Source: Halochromatium salexigens
Lineage (GTDB): Bacteria; Pseudomonadota; Gammaproteobacteria; Chromatiales; Chromatiaceae
Assembly: GCF_016653295.1 (NCBI RefSeq)
Contig: NZ_NHSF01000065.1
Location: forward strand, 2,291-66,290
Direction: 5' to 3'
DNA length: 64,000 nt
The notes beneath the pieces were generated by a model, which made no database searches, had not been told where the DNA came from, and was given only the letters and a program-made list of their open reading frames with translations. Below are positions 19,589-28,325 of the stretch, in pieces. The first letter of the stretch is position 1. The number at the start of each line of letters is the position of its first letter. A program made the position numbers and the translations under genes.

Positions 19589-19634
19589 GAAAAGCGGGTA
19601 TCACAGAGATGAACGGTGGCAAAGAGTGATCGAA

Positions 19635-19991
19635 TCAAGGGCGCAAAAAAACCTGGAACAAAACGCCCAGGAGCACGGCAGCCAGGCCACCCCAAGTCCA
19701 GTAGCCGCGCGGGATGCCGACCACTTCGCCGGGTTTGATCCGGCCCGGGTCCTGGAGGATGCTCCACAGGTGGGGACCGGCCAGGAACCAGGGGATGAAA
19801 CCAAAGAAGATCGGGACCGAGACCCAAAGCGGCACCGGCTGATTGATATACATCAGCACCAGCATCGCCGGCCAGATCACCAGATAGGCGGCGCTCAGCT
19901 TGGCATCGAGCGGCTTTTCGCGCGTGCGCAGGAAGGCCACCAAGGCGCCAATCGCCCACAAGCCAGCGAGCGCGATCAAGACTAGGCGCAC
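19635..19991 (-). CDS. Small three-helix membrane protein, unknown
   Basis: A 118-residue protein with three or four hydrophobic segments: MRLVLIALAGLWAIGALVAF, an internal pair around 33-70, and a C-terminal GGLAAVLLGVLFQVFLRP. The loops are short and rich in Pro and charged residues, so it is probably an inner-membrane protein. An overlapping frame on the same strand is arginine-rich and unlikely to be real. It is the first gene of the run leading to mazG. I do not recognise the family. Confidence 0.75.
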   Translation of the reverse strand: MRLVLIALAGLWAIGALVAFLRTREKPLDAKLSAAYLVIWPAMLVLMYINQPVPLWVSVPIFFGFIPWFLAGPHLWSILQDPGRIKPGEVVGIPRGYWTWGGLAAVLLGVLFQVFLRP

Positions 19992-20152
19992 GCGTCACCC
20001 TCCCTACCTAAACACACACCAGACTGAGCCATTGAACCCGACATGAACGCCTTCAAACAGTACCCGATATCGACGCAGGATACAGTATGCGGTACTGACC
20101 TGCCGCACGAGCACGAGCCATTGAGCGGATCATCTCGACATATCGCAAGTGC

Positions 20153-20181
20153 TTGACAGCATCCGATAGCCAATAGATAAT
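20153..20181 (+). promoter_or_regulatory. Sigma-70 promoter for tRNA-Arg
   Basis: A perfect TTGACA -35 box (20153-20158) is separated by 17 bases from a GATAAT -10 box (20176-20181). The -10 box ends 12 bases before the tRNA 5' end, a normal arrangement for a short tRNA leader. Confidence 0.88.
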
Positions 20182-20193
20182 TAGCTGCTCGAC

Positions 20194-20270
20194 GCGCCAG
20201 TAGCTCAGCTGGATAGAGTACCTGGCTACGAACCAGGTGGTCGGAGGTTCGAATCCTTCCTGGCGCGCCA
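20194..20270 (+). tRNA. tRNA-Arg (anticodon ACG)
   Basis: A 77-nt tRNA with encoded CCA end. The acceptor arms GCGCCAG and CTGGCGC pair, followed by GCCA. The D-arm GCTCAGCTGGATAGAGT is present. The anticodon stem CCTGG/CCAGG encloses the loop CTACGAA, giving anticodon ACG (wobble A expected to be converted to inosine by TadA). The T-arm GGAGGTTCGAATCCTTCC is intact. The preceding consensus promoter suggests it is transcribed alone. Confidence 0.97.
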
Positions 20271-20364
20271 TATAAACCAAATCGCCGCTAAGCCAAACGT
20301 CGCCGGCAAAGCCTAGCGTTCGTGTTGTGGTTCAGCTATTGATGAGTCGCTGCTCCTCAGAGAT

Positions 20365-20622
20365 TCAGCTGGCGATCAAGCATTCTAGTGCTTCAGCATC
20401 GAGCTGACGCAGTCCGATCAGAGCACCGATCTCGTTGCCAAGCTCAAGATCTCCGCTCATCAGCAGCAACGCCGAGAGCGAGGCGATGAACGCTTGGGCA
20501 CACCCAGCTTCGGTCGATTCGCGCTTAGCCTCGGCGAACGCCTGACGGATGAGCTTCAGATCGATCACCTCGAGCGTCTCAACCGGCCCATTCAACACTG
20601 CGTAGTCTGCCGGATCGTAGGT
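20365..20622 (-). CDS. Small hypothetical protein (85 aa)
   Basis: An 85-residue, acidic, Leu/Ala-rich protein that starts MTYDPADYAVLNGPVETLEV. The ATG at 20622 is preceded by AGGAGGCGAGAGT, a strong ribosome-binding site, which is the main reason to accept it. A frame extension 14 codons upstream lacks such a site. The C-terminal half (ALIGLRQLDAEALECLIAS) looks helical. There are no membrane segments and no recognised family. It stands alone between tRNA-Arg and a membrane protein gene. Confidence 0.65.
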   Translation of the reverse strand, partial: TYDPADYAVLNGPVETLEVIDLKLIRQAFAEAKRESTEAGCAQAFIASLSALLLMSGDLELGNEIGALIGLRQLDAEALECLIAS

Positions 20623-20781
20623 CATACTCTCGCCTCCTGAAGGCCGCCAATGGCTCGGCCGCATCCGACCGGTGTGGATCGTTCGCGGCGCTGCTTCCCA
20701 ATCATCCTGACCTTGGCCGACCTGAGCGTGTTGCCGAAATGCGCGAAGACGTTAAACCTTTTTAGAATGAATTGCTGCTAG

Positions 20782-20807
20782 TCGGGCACCTCGTTCGAGG
20801 TGCCCGA
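20782..20807. terminator. Perfect 11-bp hairpin, possible terminator
   Basis: The arms TCGGGCACCTC and GAGGTGCCCGA flank a GTTC loop, 18 bases after the stop of the membrane protein gene on the minus strand. No U-tract follows on that strand, though TTTTT (AAAAA on minus) lies about 30 bases further. It may act as an intrinsic or assisted terminator, or stabilise a 3' end. Confidence 0.5.
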
Positions 20808-20825
20808 GGAAGCATGATGAGCTTA

Positions 20826-22187
20826 TCAGGTGGCGTCGGTTTCTAGTTGCGGCTCACTCTCTGGCTCCTGCGCGGTTTTCGGCGCGGCAGCTTCAAGGCG
20901 AGGCGAGGTGATGACATACAGCGGCGTTAGCGCCATCACGAAGAGCAGCGGCAGCAGTGGCGCCGCATCATGCGACTGAGCCACCCCGAAGAGATGGGTA
21001 AGGGTCGCGTAGATCAACACCAGGCTGATGCTGCGCAGACCGATACGCTGGCTGGGCGTTAAGCGGCGTCCGGCGAAGGGTAGCCAGACGAGGATCACGC
21101 CGATGGCGCCAATCAGCAACAGCGGCCCATGCAAGATCCGCATAAACTCCTCGCTCGTTAGGAAGAGAGGATTTTCGGCATAGGGTGTCTCAGAGACCGG
21201 GTAGACAAGGCTTTGCTCAGCGCTAGCCGGCTGTCCAACCGACCAGAGCGTCTGCGGCTTCTCGACAAAGTACCAGCGCGGATCATTGATCAGCGCGCCC
21301 CCGAGACGGCCTAGCGCGGCCAGCAGACTCGGCGTTTCAGTGTCCTGCCCGCTCGCCGTCTCATCGGCGTCAGCCGAGGGCATCCCCTGCTGGATGCTGG
21401 CGGCAATCGGCGCCGCAGCGATCGGTGCATCGATGACGTTCTGATTGCGCGCCATCCAGGGTCCGAAGATCAGCGCGAAGCCAAGCACGGCGGCGACTGG
21501 AATCAGGATCTTCGACGCGCCCTTGCGGACGGTAAAGAACAGCACGAGCAGCCAAGGCAAGACCAGGAACTGGTAGGTCGGATCGACCAGCGCCACCACG
21601 CCAAGTAAGGCGGCGGCGAGAAAGGCGCGTATCAGGGCGCCGCGCTCACCGAGCCTGGTCGTGCTGATCAGATAGAGCAACAGGGTCACCAGAAGCAGCG
21701 TTGCGCCGATCAGATACAGGCTGACATTCACGAGAAATGGGCTGACGGCGGTCAAGAATGCAGTGATCAGCCCCCAGTGCGGGTCCATCAGACGCGTCGC
21801 GAGGATAAACACCAGTAGGATCGCCAAGGCTCCCAAGACCATTTGGGTGATCACCACTGCATTCAGACTGCTCGCGGTGGCCTCGGGCGTTGCGAACAGC
21901 GAGAGAAAGAGCGGGTAGCCAAGGCTGCCGAAGACTTCGCTAGCGGCGACTTCCTCGCTGCTGTTGTCAAAGGGGGCCGCCAAGACCTGATAAGCACCTT
22001 GGCTACCGAGTGTCTGCGCAAGCGCATAGGACTCGGCGGCCTCGGCTTGTAGCGGCTCGACCACCTCGGTACTCAGGAAGGCCTGGCCGCGAAGGAAGAC
22101 GCCGACGGCGATGATCACCGCCAGCATGAACAAGACTGTTAGGGAGACGGACGAACCGCCACGCCACTTCGATTTAACTGGGCTCAC
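20826..22187 (-). CDS. Multi-pass membrane protein, GT-C glycosyltransferase-like
   Basis: A 453-residue protein with one N-terminal membrane segment (15-33), a large early extracytoplasmic loop, and a further 8-10 segments. The loop contains ASEVFGSLGYPLFLSLFA and is followed by a hydrophobic array with the pattern LVDPTYQFLVLPWLLVLFFTV and FGPWMARNQ. This architecture resembles PMT/ArnT-type (GT-C) lipid-linked sugar transferases, where FGPWxxRN is a common segment. The tail is Pro/Glu-rich and cytoplasmic. I do not see enough to name a substrate. It reads divergently from the SleB-type hydrolase. Confidence 0.7.
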   Translation of the reverse strand: MSPVKSKWRGGSSVSLTVLFMLAVIIAVGVFLRGQAFLSTEVVEPLQAEAAESYALAQTLGSQGAYQVLAAPFDNSSEEVAASEVFGSLGYPLFLSLFATPEATASSLNAVVITQMVLGALAILLVFILATRLMDPHWGLITAFLTAVSPFLVNVSLYLIGATLLLVTLLLYLISTTRLGERGALIRAFLAAALLGVVALVDPTYQFLVLPWLLVLFFTVRKGASKILIPVAAVLGFALIFGPWMARNQNVIDAPIAAAPIAASIQQGMPSADADETASGQDTETPSLLAALGRLGGALINDPRWYFVEKPQTLWSVGQPASAEQSLVYPVSETPYAENPLFLTSEEFMRILHGPLLLIGAIGVILVWLPFAGRRLTPSQRIGLRSISLVLIYATLTHLFGVAQSHDAAPLLPLLFVMALTPLYVITSPRLEAAAPKTAQEPESEPQLETDAT

Positions 22188-22256
22188 AAGGAAACTCTCC
22201 TAGCTTTGACGTCCGGCCGGTGGCCAGCGCCGGTAAGACGAAATACAGCTTGATAA

Positions 22257-22271
22257 ATGCTGTATTAGCAT
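22257..22271. other. Short inverted repeat in divergent intergenic region
   Basis: ATGCT and AGCAT flank GTATT in an AT-rich island between the divergent membrane-protein and hydrolase genes. A TTGATA overlaps the left side. It may mark promoter or operator sequence for either gene. Confidence 0.3.
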
Positions 22272-22421
22272 ACCCTAAACCTTTTCCTGGTGGCGAGCCT
22301 TCACTTCTTCAGTGCTCCTGAGCACCCAAAGTAAGAGATTAGGGATTTCCCTTATTGCGGTGTTTCGAATATCATAAATCGCTGATCTTAACTTGCCGCA
22401 GATCACAACAGGCAGGAGCTT

Positions 22422-23054
22422 ATGCATACCATATCCGTTACGGCGTTTGCCGCCACCTTTTTCCCCTCGGTGCTTTTATCACCGGTCATGGAGCCACGCG
22501 AGTCGTTCCGGCTTGCACCAACCGAGTTGCGACTCGAGCCAATCTCGCCGGTTGCACCAGTCGAAACTGTCCAAGCGACTGCGAGCAGCCCCGCCATCGC
22601 CCCAAAGAGTTCGGGGGCTCCTACCAGCGACACGGCAGCTCATACCAACGAAGACTTGCAGTGCTTGGCGTTGAATATCTACCACGAGGCGCGTTCCGAA
22701 CCCCTATCAGGCCAGATCGCCGTCGCCCAGGTCACCTTGAACCGGGTCGCTTCCAAGGCTTTTCCGCAGTCGGTGTGTGGAGTTGTCAAACAAGGAGGTC
22801 AAAAGCGCAACAGTTGCCAGTTCTCTTGGTGGTGCGACGGCAAGTCCGATCAGCCCACCGAGCAGCAGGCATGGCGCCGATCCTTGGCTCTGGGACGCCG
22901 CGTTTTAGCCGATCAGGCGCCTGACCCGACGAATGGTGCCCTCTACTACCATGCCGATTACGTTGCCCCCAAGTGGTCACGCTCCTTCCAGCGCACGGCC
23001 CAGATCGGTCGTCATTTGTTCTACCGGCCCGCCCAGAGCGCCACTCAAAGCTGA
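22422..23054 (+). CDS. Cell wall hydrolase, SleB (Hydrolase_2) family
   Basis: A 210-residue exported protein. A hydrophobic N-terminus is followed by a Pro/Ala/Ser-rich linker (about 25-80) and then the SleB-like catalytic domain from LQCLALNIYHEARSEP. This carries the conserved Glu in YHEAR, AVAQVTLNRV, VCGVVKQ, and the pair CQFSW...CDGK. Members cut peptidoglycan glycan strands, probably in the periplasm here. The ATG at 22422 follows CAGGAGCTT. Another plus-strand frame across the same bases has no family resemblance. Confidence 0.9.
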   Translation: MHTISVTAFAATFFPSVLLSPVMEPRESFRLAPTELRLEPISPVAPVETVQATASSPAIAPKSSGAPTSDTAAHTNEDLQCLALNIYHEARSEPLSGQIAVAQVTLNRVASKAFPQSVCGVVKQGGQKRNSCQFSWWCDGKSDQPTEQQAWRRSLALGRRVLADQAPDPTNGALYYHADYVAPKWSRSFQRTAQIGRHLFYRPAQSATQS

Positions 23055-23106
23055 CCTTTTGGCCCCGTTGATCCAACCCCCAGTCGGCCCAAACCGGTCG
23101 CGGGTC

Positions 23107-24852
23107 TCAGCGCATCAGTATGTCGCCATCATGCAGGACAAAGGTGACATTTCCCAAGTCCTTGCGCGGGGAAAATTCATGGCCACCGAGCCTAACCAGG
23201 GTGCCGGGATAGCATGTAAACCGAACTTGGATGCGTGCTGACTGGCACTGCTGGAAGGCGGCTTTCAGTTCCGCAAGCTCTTCATAGAGGACATGTTCTT
23301 TCTGGTGGAGACTCTCACGCGCCTCGAGGAATTTCTGCTTTTTCTCGCTCGTGATCGGTTTATGCTGTTTGACAAATTGTTCGACAATCGCCATCAGTTG
23401 CTGGCGCTGACTGGCGATCTGTTTGAGTTCATCGTTCACGGCGACGATGCGCGTCTTGATGCCCTCGGTCTCGCCTGCGATCAATGTGGTCGCCACGTTC
23501 GCCATGGCACCGGAAACACCAACATCGATGATCTCCTTGGCGCGTGCAACGCCACCCACGATAGCCCCCCGCCCCGGCAGCAGGATGCGGGTGCCGGCTG
23601 TGACCTGTGAGTGAAAAATCTGCTTCTGAACAATGATCTCTTGGCCGGATTCGAGCGTCGCGTCTTGCACGAAGCGGGCTTTGATTTGGGTCCCTGCTTT
23701 CAGGTACGCATCATTGATCGGCCCCTCAACCTTGTCTTCCTTCCGAGCCCCTGAGCCCCGAACTCCGGGCCTCGGGGTTCCATGATGGTGCTCTTCCTGG
23801 AATTGTCGACGACCGATGACACCACCGCCGATGTCTATAGCGCCTCCCGCGAGGATATGCGCGGCCTCCACCAAGCCACCCACTTTGACATCGCCCAGGA
23901 CATCGATTTTCATTCCCGGCTCGACATTACCCTTTATCTGGACGCTACCATCGAAGCGGATATGCCCGGTTTCCAGCCCAACCTGCTCGAAACGCAAGAC
24001 TTTTTCGACGTAGGCACCTTTGCTGAAGACCACGGGCATGCCGTTGGTAGCAGCGACTAAGAGATTGTCATCCCCCGGGGCAAGCTTGACGCTGTCATTC
24101 TTGGGTTTAAGAACGATGTTCTTACCGTTGCGCCCCTTGATGATACGGCCGGTCACCGTCCATCCTGCTTTACCTTCGGTCGCTGGATGACGTTTCACCA
24201 GCGCCTCGCCGGCCTCGACATGCGGAAAATCGCCAAGCTCGAGAAAATTGACATTGCCGGATTCATCGACCTGGGGTCGACGATCGACGATCGTCTCGAT
24301 CAGCGGCTCGAGCCAGGCATCGGTGCCGTCCCTGGCCGGCTCACCATAAGCGACGATCATGCCGATCGGAACCTGCGTCTCGCGCAGCTGTTGGCGTAAC
24401 TCATCGCCGGTTAACGCCTCGAGACTGTCTTTGAGGAATCCGCGGACGATGTTGGCACCCTTGAGCGCCTGATCGAGTGCCTCCTGTGTCAGATCCTTAC
24501 CCCTCCCCCGAGGTGGATCAACAACCACGCCGGCCAGCATCTGATTGGCGCTGGTAAAGGCCTCGACGCGAGCATCGACGGGCCCACCAAGACGCAGATC
24601 ACAGGCTTCGCCCTTGCGTATGGTCTTGAGCAGCGTCGAAACAGCCGCGGACTCCACGAGGTAATCACTGGACTTGAAGCCAGCCACCTCCATGATGTGT
24701 GGGAAATGTTCCGGATCGAGCGGCGGCGGCGTTTCTGGTGGCTCATAGTGGACCCAGAAATCGCCTGTTTCCGCTTCTTCTCGAAAACTGAGCCCCAGCG
24801 CTTCCGCCGTGGGTAAAGACTGTCCGAGACCGTCGTCTGTGCCTGTTTCCAA
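23107..24852 (-). CDS. FapA family (DUF342) protein
   Basis: A 581-residue protein. The N-terminal half carries an alpha/beta domain with LRLGGPVDARVEAFTS and AYGEPARDGTDAWLEPL. The FapA core comes next, with NVNFLELGDFPHVEAGEALVKR and the right-handed beta-helix repeats IRFDGSVQIKGNVEPGMKIDVLGDVKVGG and onward. A coiled-coil segment follows (TRIVAVNDELKQIASQRQQL...). A His/Arg-rich loop (EEHHHGTPRPGVRGSG) interrupts the helix. The TTG at 24852 is preferred because AGGAGG lies 8 bases upstream; a 27-codon extension lacks such a site. FapA proteins are linked to flagellar assembly or envelope polymers, but no flagellar gene is nearby. Confidence 0.85.
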   Translation of the reverse strand: METGTDDGLGQSLPTAEALGLSFREEAETGDFWVHYEPPETPPPLDPEHFPHIMEVAGFKSSDYLVESAAVSTLLKTIRKGEACDLRLGGPVDARVEAFTSANQMLAGVVVDPPRGRGKDLTQEALDQALKGANIVRGFLKDSLEALTGDELRQQLRETQVPIGMIVAYGEPARDGTDAWLEPLIETIVDRRPQVDESGNVNFLELGDFPHVEAGEALVKRHPATEGKAGWTVTGRIIKGRNGKNIVLKPKNDSVKLAPGDDNLLVAATNGMPVVFSKGAYVEKVLRFEQVGLETGHIRFDGSVQIKGNVEPGMKIDVLGDVKVGGLVEAAHILAGGAIDIGGGVIGRRQFQEEHHHGTPRPGVRGSGARKEDKVEGPINDAYLKAGTQIKARFVQDATLESGQEIIVQKQIFHSQVTAGTRILLPGRGAIVGGVARAKEIIDVGVSGAMANVATTLIAGETEGIKTRIVAVNDELKQIASQRQQLMAIVEQFVKQHKPITSEKKQKFLEARESLHQKEHVLYEELAELKAAFQQCQSARIQVRFTCYPGTLVRLGGHEFSPRKDLGNVTFVLHDGDILMR

Positions 24853-24948
24853 GAACTTTTCCTCCTGCGGCCTGCTTGCTTGGTTCTCGCCATGATGCTT
24901 GGTCACGCATAGGAAGTCCAAGCGCGCCAGCAAACTCAGGGCTGCCTA

Positions 24949-25036
24949 GCATGCGAGCGTAGTGAGGGTCGGAGGGACGGTCAAGGCGCAAGCAGGGGGT
25001 TAGCGAATCCTGCGCGCAGGGCGGACATTCGCATGC
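24949..25036. other. Nested inverted-repeat element, possible structured leader
   Basis: Outer arms GCATGCGA (24949-24956) and TCGCATGC (25029-25036) enclose an inner stem in which GCAGG pairs with CCTGC, extended by GCGC pairs. The 88-base unit lies between the divergent fapA-like and importer genes, ending 45 bases before the importer's ATG. No standard B12-box is visible, so it is not a recognisable cobalamin riboswitch. It could be a regulatory RNA, a repeat element, or a protein site. Confidence 0.45.
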
Positions 25037-25080
25037 CGTGAGTATGGTCATTGTGGCTGTATCCATGCAATCCTGTTGCA

Positions 25081-26091
25081 ATGCTATCCCAAACGACCCC
25101 AGCCCATCGACGTCATCACTGCCGTGGCGTCTGCGGACCGCTCGCGTTGCTGTTACTTGTGAGCACGTTGCTGCTTTGCCACGGGCCCACGACCCATGAT
25201 GTCTTAGCCTCTGAGCCGATGCCTGCCGAGTGGCTGATCAGCGAGCGTGCGGCCTCCATGCCACTGCCGTCAGTGGCCAGCACCAACCTCTGCGCCGACC
25301 TCCTGTTGTTGCGACTCGGTGATCCGGATCAGATCCTCTCGGTCTCGCGCCAGGCACAATCACCGGCCCAGTCGCCGGTGGCCAAGCGCGCGGCGCGCTA
25401 CCCAGCCAATCGTGGAGCGGTCGAGGAGCTGCTGTATTACCAGCCCGAGATCGCCTTGACCTATCTCGGTTGGTCCGGACGCCCACATGCCGAGCTGTTG
25501 GCTGAACAGGGCATTCGGGTGGTGTCCCTGCCCTATCCGCGCGAGCTGGAAGACGCGCTGTCGATGACCCTGGAAATCGCGCGCACGATTGGTCGCAAGG
25601 CTGCTGGCGAGCGGGCCGTTGCCCAAGCGCGGGCGCGCATTGCCACCTTGTCCGCCCGCGCGGCGGCCGCCGCAAAGCATCCAACGCGAGCACTCTATCT
25701 ACGCCCCAATGGTGGGACCGCTGGCAGCGAAACCTATGTTGATGCGATGTTCGAGCTACTCGGCCTCAGCAATCTCGCCGCTGAACAAGGTATCCGCGGC
25801 TGGGGTAGCTTGCCCTTGGAGCGACTCATCGCCGAGCCGCCCGATCTCTTCCTGCTGGGCTACTTCGATCGGACCCAGCCGCCGTCCAAAGCGCGCTATG
25901 GTCGCCATCCGTTGCTGGCAAAGCTGCTGGAGCAGGTGCCGAGCATCCGCCTGCCGAGCAGCAGCGCCTGGGGTTGCGGCGGGCTCGAGCTGATCGATGC
26001 CGCCGAGTGGATTGCCGCGCGGCTCGACGCCTTCGAGCCAGCATCGCAACAGACACCCGCTTCGGCCTCCGAGCACCCGCCCATTGAATGA
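25081..26091 (+). CDS. Periplasmic binding protein of a BtuF-like ABC importer
   Basis: A 336-residue solute-binding protein of the cobalamin/iron-complex class. A long basic N-terminus leads into a hydrophobic signal segment (LALLLLVSTLLLCHG). Two lobes follow, joined by a helix: SVASTNLCADLLLLRLGDPDQILSVS early, then EELLYYQPEIALTYL and a C-terminal HPLLAKLLEQVPSIRLPSSSAWGCGG. A TTG 30 bases upstream is an alternative start. The permease gene follows 45 bases later. Cobalamin is the favoured ligand because bchE and cobQ lie downstream, but sequence alone cannot rule out haem or a siderophore. Confidence 0.82.
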   Translation: MLSQTTPAHRRHHCRGVCGPLALLLLVSTLLLCHGPTTHDVLASEPMPAEWLISERAASMPLPSVASTNLCADLLLLRLGDPDQILSVSRQAQSPAQSPVAKRAARYPANRGAVEELLYYQPEIALTYLGWSGRPHAELLAEQGIRVVSLPYPRELEDALSMTLEIARTIGRKAAGERAVAQARARIATLSARAAAAAKHPTRALYLRPNGGTAGSETYVDAMFELLGLSNLAAEQGIRGWGSLPLERLIAEPPDLFLLGYFDRTQPPSKARYGRHPLLAKLLEQVPSIRLPSSSAWGCGGLELIDAAEWIAARLDAFEPASQQTPASASEHPPIE

Positions 26092-26136
26092 ACAGCTCGC
26101 ACGCGCGACAGCAACCGGCTAGACACCCATCCGTCC

Positions 26137-27159
26137 ATGCAAGCTAACGGCAATCCCATCCGGCTTCGCCTCGGGTCTCCAGCCTTGAATGCCTCCCTCA
26201 TGGTGCTGCTGCTCGGGCTCAGCCTGCTGTCACTGCGCTTCGGCGCCGCGCCGCTGTCGCTGAGCGAGGTCGTCGCCGGTCTGGTCGGCAGCGGCCCTGA
26301 GCCGCATCAGCTGATCGTGCAACAGATTCGGCTACCACGGGTCTTGCTCGCCTGGCTGGTTGGCCTGGCGCTGGGCATGTCCGGCGCCGCGCTGCAGGGG
26401 CTGCTGCGCAATCCGCTGGCCGAACCGGGTCTGCTCGGGATTTCCTCGAGCGCCGGTCTGGGCGCGGTCCTGACCCTCTACTTCGGCCTCAGCGCGTTCA
26501 ACGCCTGGACACTGCCGGCGGCGGCGATGCTGTGCGCCTTGCTCGCCACGTTCTTTCTCTATGCGCTGGCGCGCGCGGGGGCCTCGAATCTGACCCTGAT
26601 CCTCGCCGGGGTGGCGGTCTCGGCGCTGGCCTCGGCGCTGACCTCGCTGGCGCTGAACCTGGCGCCGAATCCCGCCGATGTGCAAGACATCGTGCTCTGG
26701 CTGCTCGGCTCGATCAGCGATCGCAGCTTTGCCGATGTACGACTGGTGCTGCCGTTCGTGTTGCTCGGCGTGCTGCTGCTGCTCGCCGCCGCGCCGGCGC
26801 TGGAGGTGCTCGCCCTGGGTGAGGCCGAGGCCAGCAGTCTGGGCGTGAATCTACCGCGTCTGCGGGTCTTGATCATCCTCGGCACGGCGCTGAGCGTCGG
26901 TGCCTGTGTCGCGGTCACCGGCGCCATCGGCTTCGTCGGGCTGGTGGTGCCGCACATGCTGCGCCGCTTCGTCCACTACCGTCCGGGCCGGCTACTGCTG
27001 CCGAGCGCGCTGGGCGGGGCGATCCTGGTGCTCGCGGCCGATATCAGCCTGCGTCTGATCGCGACCCCGAAGGAGCTACAGCTCGGCGTGGTCACCGCGC
27101 TGGTCGGCGCGCCCTTCTTCCTGGCGCTGGTGCTGCGCTCGCGGAGGGACATGCTGTGA
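26137..27159 (+). CDS. BtuC/FecCD-type ABC importer permease
   Basis: A 340-residue inner-membrane protein with about ten transmembrane segments. FecCD family signatures are LPRVLLAWLVGLALGMSGAALQG near the start, LAEPGLLGISSSAGLGAV, and the cytoplasmic coupling region GFVGLVVPHMLRRFV (near 265-280), which contacts the ATPase. The stop overlaps the GTG start of the ATPase gene. It is the translocation pore of the importer; corrinoid is the favoured substrate from context. Confidence 0.92.
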   Translation: MQANGNPIRLRLGSPALNASLMVLLLGLSLLSLRFGAAPLSLSEVVAGLVGSGPEPHQLIVQQIRLPRVLLAWLVGLALGMSGAALQGLLRNPLAEPGLLGISSSAGLGAVLTLYFGLSAFNAWTLPAAAMLCALLATFFLYALARAGASNLTLILAGVAVSALASALTSLALNLAPNPADVQDIVLWLLGSISDRSFADVRLVLPFVLLGVLLLLAAAPALEVLALGEAEASSLGVNLPRLRVLIILGTALSVGACVAVTGAIGFVGLVVPHMLRRFVHYRPGRLLLPSALGGAILVLAADISLRLIATPKELQLGVVTALVGAPFFLALVLRSRRDML

Positions 27160-28049
27160 GTCTGCTGCAGGTCGAAGCGCTGTCGGTCCGCCTCGGCGGC
27201 CGGCTGCTGCTCAAGGACATCGCGCTCGAGATCGAGCGCGGCGAGTTGTTCGGGCTGATCGGCCCGAACGGGGCCGGCAAGAGCACGCTGGTCAAGGCGC
27301 TGATGCAACTGCTGCCGTACAGCGGACGCGTGTGTCTCGAGGGTCAGCCGCTGGCGCGCATGTCGGCGCGCGCGCGCGCCCAACAGCTCGCCTACCTGAG
27401 CCAGGATGATCGCCTCCAGTGGCCGATCAGTGTGCGCGATCTGGTCGCGCTCGGGCGCCATCCCTACCGCGGCAGTTGGTGGCGCGGCGGGCTGCCAGGG
27501 GGCCCGGGCGCTGATGCCGAGGCCGATCGGTGCGCCATCGAGCAGGCGCTGCAGGCCACCGACATCGACTCGCTGCGCGAGCGCCGGGCCGATGAGCTCT
27601 CCGGCGGCGAGCGCGCCCGTGCCCGTCTGGCGCGCGTGCTCGCCGTCGAGGCCGCTGTGCTGCTCGCCGACGAGCCGGTCGCCGCGCTCGACCCGATGCA
27701 CCAACTGCGCGTCATGGAACTGCTGCGCGCCCGCTGTCAGACCGGACAGACGGTGGTCGTGGTGCTGCATGATCTCACCCTCGCCAGCCGCTTCTGTGAT
27801 CGTCTGCTGCTGCTCGATCAGGGCTCAGCGGTGGCCAGCGGCGCCGTCGAGCGCGTGCTCAGCCCCGAGCATCTAAGCGGCGTCTATGGCGTCCAGGCGA
27901 TCATCGGCGAGCATGAGGAGGGCGGCCAGGTGCAGCGCTACATCGTTCCCTGGAGTTGCGAGCCATCCGCAGCGTGCGGCGCCAACGAGCGCGCCAGCGA
28001 GGACCAGGGGGATGGCTCGTTCCAGCGTGGCAAAGACCCAAGCGCTTGA
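27156..28049 (+). CDS. BtuD/FecE-type ABC importer ATPase
   Basis: A 297-residue ATPase. Walker A is GPNGAGKST (38-46), the signature is LSGGERARARLARVLA, Walker B is AAVLLADEPVAALDP and the switch His follows in VVLHDLTLA. A Gly/Trp-rich insert (YRGSWWRGGLPGGPGADA) sits between the Q-loop and the signature. The C-terminal ~40 residues are extra and poorly conserved. The start is GTG, overlapping the permease stop, so translation is coupled. Confidence 0.92.
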   Translation: MSLLQVEALSVRLGGRLLLKDIALEIERGELFGLIGPNGAGKSTLVKALMQLLPYSGRVCLEGQPLARMSARARAQQLAYLSQDDRLQWPISVRDLVALGRHPYRGSWWRGGLPGGPGADAEADRCAIEQALQATDIDSLRERRADELSGGERARARLARVLAVEAAVLLADEPVAALDPMHQLRVMELLRARCQTGQTVVVVLHDLTLASRFCDRLLLLDQGSAVASGAVERVLSPEHLSGVYGVQAIIGEHEEGGQVQRYIVPWSCEPSAACGANERASEDQGDGSFQRGKDPSA

Positions 28050-28238
28050 TTCAGGGCAACTCGGTGGCGGCGCGACAAGACCCGTATACTCCGCTGCGTG
28101 ATAATCTCCGAGTGTCACGCTGGCACGACGGTCAGAGGCTGTCAGGTGGTCACGACCACGGTGCCCAGCAACCACAACACGAGCCGAAGAAACCACCACT
28201 CTGAGCCACGAGAACCGAATCCGGGCTGAAGCAGCCGC

Positions 28239-28264
28239 GGCCCAGGCTGCGATCGACCTGGGCC
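28239..28264 (+). other. GC hairpin upstream of bchE
   Basis: The perfect 8-bp arms GGCCCAGG and CCTGGGCC flank a 10-base loop, about 60 bases before the bchE start. A second near-palindrome, GTGTCA-CGC-TGGCAC, lies about 120 bases further upstream. The hairpin could be a leader structure or the end of the importer transcript. No TGT-N12-ACA site for PpsR/CrtJ was seen. Confidence 0.4.
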
Positions 28265-28325
28265 CAGTGCCCCTTCACTGCTGGTCCGCGCTCGCGTGCG
28301 ACGGCAAGATCCATCGGAGCTGACA

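Noticed and set aside
19585-19998. Alternative minus-strand frame over the small membrane protein
   Set aside because: It is Arg/Pro-rich, while the other frame gives clean hydrophobic segments.
22355-22924. Second plus-strand frame over the SleB-type hydrolase gene
   Set aside because: It overlaps a well-supported catalytic domain in another frame and has no motif of its own.
24934-25080. Cobalamin riboswitch in front of the importer
   Set aside because: The B12 box and the conserved core segments were not found on either strand; only a non-canonical inverted-repeat element is present.
28050-28325. PpsR/CrtJ-type site (TGT-N12-ACA) upstream of bchE
   Set aside because: Only partial matches ending in ACC or ACG were seen, which is not enough for a call.
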